A stretch of DNA of 64,000 nt from an uncultured Chloroflexota bacterium (lineage in GTDB: Bacteria; Chloroflexota; Anaerolineae; Aggregatilineales; Phototrophicaceae). The notes under the pieces are model-generated. The model saw nothing but the letters and a program-made list of their open reading frames with translations, did not search any database and was not told the DNA's origin. The DNA is taken from positions 62,001 to 126,000 of the forward strand of contig CALJKV010000110.1 in NCBI GenBank assembly GCA_937974245.1. The letters are read 5' to 3'. Shown here piece by piece: positions 62,938-64,000 of this stretch (position 1 is its first letter; every line of letters begins with the position of its first letter). A program made the position numbers and the translations under genes.

Positions 62938-63432
62938 GTGACCAATGAACCCTGGACAGCCTATGACCTGGCTGAGGAGTTATTAAAGGTCATTCCTTCA
63001 ATGGGCAGGTTGATGGATCTTTATATCCGTGAGTCCGGCGAGGAAGAGACCACCCACATGCAAGTGCGCGTGTTGTTTCATATCATGGAGCATCAGATAA
63101 CTGCCAGTGACCTGGCAAAGAAGCGCCGGGTTAGCTTGCAGGCCGCCAGTGCTTTTGTTCAGGGATTGGTGGAGCGTGGGTGGGTAGTTCGTATTCCTGA
63201 TCCGAATGATAGACGACAGTTCCTGCTGCAAGTCACTCCGCAAGGACTGGAACATGCACAAGCAGTCCGCGAACGTATAACCACCTTCCTGGCAGGCTTT
63301 TTAGAAGCATTGTCTGCCGAAGAAGTCGTCGCCGCAAAAGTTTTTCTACCGTCGCTCTATCGGCTTCTCATGGAGCAAATGGAAACCGGTAAAGTAACCC
63401 AAGAGAAGCAAGAGTCTATTCTAGAGGAATAA
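62938..63432 (+). CDS. MarR-family transcriptional regulator
   Basis: A 164-residue winged-helix regulator. The GTG at 62938 is taken as the start (a TTG nine bases earlier is inside the ribosome-binding site region). The recognition part is ASDLAKKRRVSLQAASAFVQ, and the wing VVRIPDPNDRRQFLLQVT contains the conserved D-x-R-R. It precedes an ABC exporter gene by eight bases, so it most likely controls that exporter, probably by repression released by a ligand. Tandem palindromes overlap its own promoter. Confidence 0.92.
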   Translation: MTNEPWTAYDLAEELLKVIPSMGRLMDLYIRESGEEETTHMQVRVLFHIMEHQITASDLAKKRRVSLQAASAFVQGLVERGWVVRIPDPNDRRQFLLQVTPQGLEHAQAVRERITTFLAGFLEALSAEEVVAAKVFLPSLYRLLMEQMETGKVTQEKQESILEE

Positions 63433-63440
63433 ACAGCCCT

Positions 63441-64000
63441 ATGATTCGGTTAGCAAGATATCTCAAGCCATTTACCCTCCTGTTACTGGTCGTCGTCGTT
63501 CTGTTATTCGTCCAGGCGATGGCTGATCTCACTCTGCCAGACTATATGGCACGGATCGTTAACAATGGGGTGCAGCAGAGCGGCGTAGATAGTACCGTCG
63601 CTCAGGCCGTCCGCAAGAGCACCATGGATAAGCTTATCTTGTTCATGAGTGATACAGATGCCGCCACTGTCCTCAGTCACTATACCCTGGTTGACACATC
63701 CTCAGCCGAATACGATCAGTATGTTGGCACGTACCCCACGCTTGCCAGCGAACCGATTTACGTACTCAACCCGCTTACTGGTGAGGAATTCGACCAGCTA
63801 AGACCCATTCTGAGCAAGGCTTTCCTGATCGTGGGGGTCATTGAACAGGCGGTGGCAAATCCCGACCAGGCCGCCGATGGCGGTACGGTGGGTGGATTTG
63901 ACATGTCCAGCCTGCCCCAGGGAACTGACCCGTTTGCCATGCTTTCTGCGCTTCCCGCCGCGCTGCGTGCGCCCCTGCTCAGCAGTATGAATGAGCGTTT
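63441..64000 (+). CDS. ABC exporter subunit, N-terminal part (truncated by window end)
   Basis: At least 186 residues, running off the window. MIRLARYLKPFTLLLLVVVV opens a transmembrane helix, and DLTLPDYMARIVNNGVQQSG is the typical first loop of fused ABC exporters (type I, heterodimeric MdlA/YheI-like). A long non-membrane insertion follows (about 50-185) in the extracytoplasmic loop between the first and second helix, which is much longer than usual. The ATPase domain lies beyond the window. It follows the MarR gene by eight bases, so both should be on one transcript. Confidence 0.85.
   Translation, partial: MIRLARYLKPFTLLLLVVVVLLFVQAMADLTLPDYMARIVNNGVQQSGVDSTVAQAVRKSTMDKLILFMSDTDAATVLSHYTLVDTSSAEYDQYVGTYPTLASEPIYVLNPLTGEEFDQLRPILSKAFLIVGVIEQAVANPDQAADGGTVGGFDMSSLPQGTDPFAMLSALPAALRAPLLSSMNER

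Overview
This window looks like a chromosomal segment of a Chloroflexota bacterium, most likely from the Anaerolineae side. That placement is inferred from gene content, not from a marker phylogeny. It rests on small Flp pilins, secreted proteins with Pro/Thr-rich linkers, an EF-G2-type GTPase, FAS1 and DUF4397 surface proteins, a cohesin/dockerin-like pair, and sugar ABC uptake governed by a LacI repressor. Base composition is moderately GC-rich. Genes lie on both strands in short operons, and hairpin terminators are frequent. I see no phage, integrase, transposase, rRNA or CRISPR array.

Layout. 1-5.9 kb: end of an inositol-phosphatase-like gene, a SulP anion transporter, an EF-G paralogue and an unrecognised 401-residue protein. 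6-9 kb: a dockerin-like and a cohesin-like secreted protein in one unit, then two nearly identical Flp pilin genes, each with its own promoter and terminator. 9-21.5 kb: a CBS protein with an SLC13-type carrier, argC, a DMT exporter, a REC-histidine kinase, a GAF protein, an RDD protein, a CAU-anticodon tRNA, an OmpR-type regulator, a double-domain sugar-phosphate transferase, ArsR and HxlR regulators, pncC and a LysM lipoprotein. 21.6-30.7 kb: a methyltransferase, a two-gene serine pathway (class V aminotransferase and phosphoglycerate dehydrogenase), a SixA-like phosphatase, a TIR-FHA fusion, an intact DinB gene with a decayed relative, a class I mannose-6-phosphate isomerase and a DUF4349 protein.

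31.6-42.7 kb is the most distinctive block. Four related clan-A glycosidase-like genes stand in a row, each presented differently (secreted with SH3b repeats, membrane-anchored behind a GH18-like module, or anchored by a signal-anchor helix). A CopD-like membrane protein, a PMT/ArnT-like glycosyltransferase and RNase Z follow, with very short or overlapping junctions at the end. This may be a cell-surface glycan assembly or remodelling locus, but no substrate can be read from sequence.

43-49 kb: a FAS1-DUF4397-FAS1 surface protein, then translation genes (cysS, an rRNA/tRNA 2'-O-methyltransferase, frr) and a lipoprotein. 49-57 kb: aconitase, a second DMT exporter and several secreted or membrane proteins of unknown role, including a TolB-like propeller. 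57-62.8 kb: a complete sugar-utilisation operon (binding protein, two permeases, a GH32-like cytosolic hydrolase and LacI). Two LacI-type operators sit at a readable promoter. The window ends with a MarR regulator, tandem palindromes over its own promoter, and the start of an ABC exporter.
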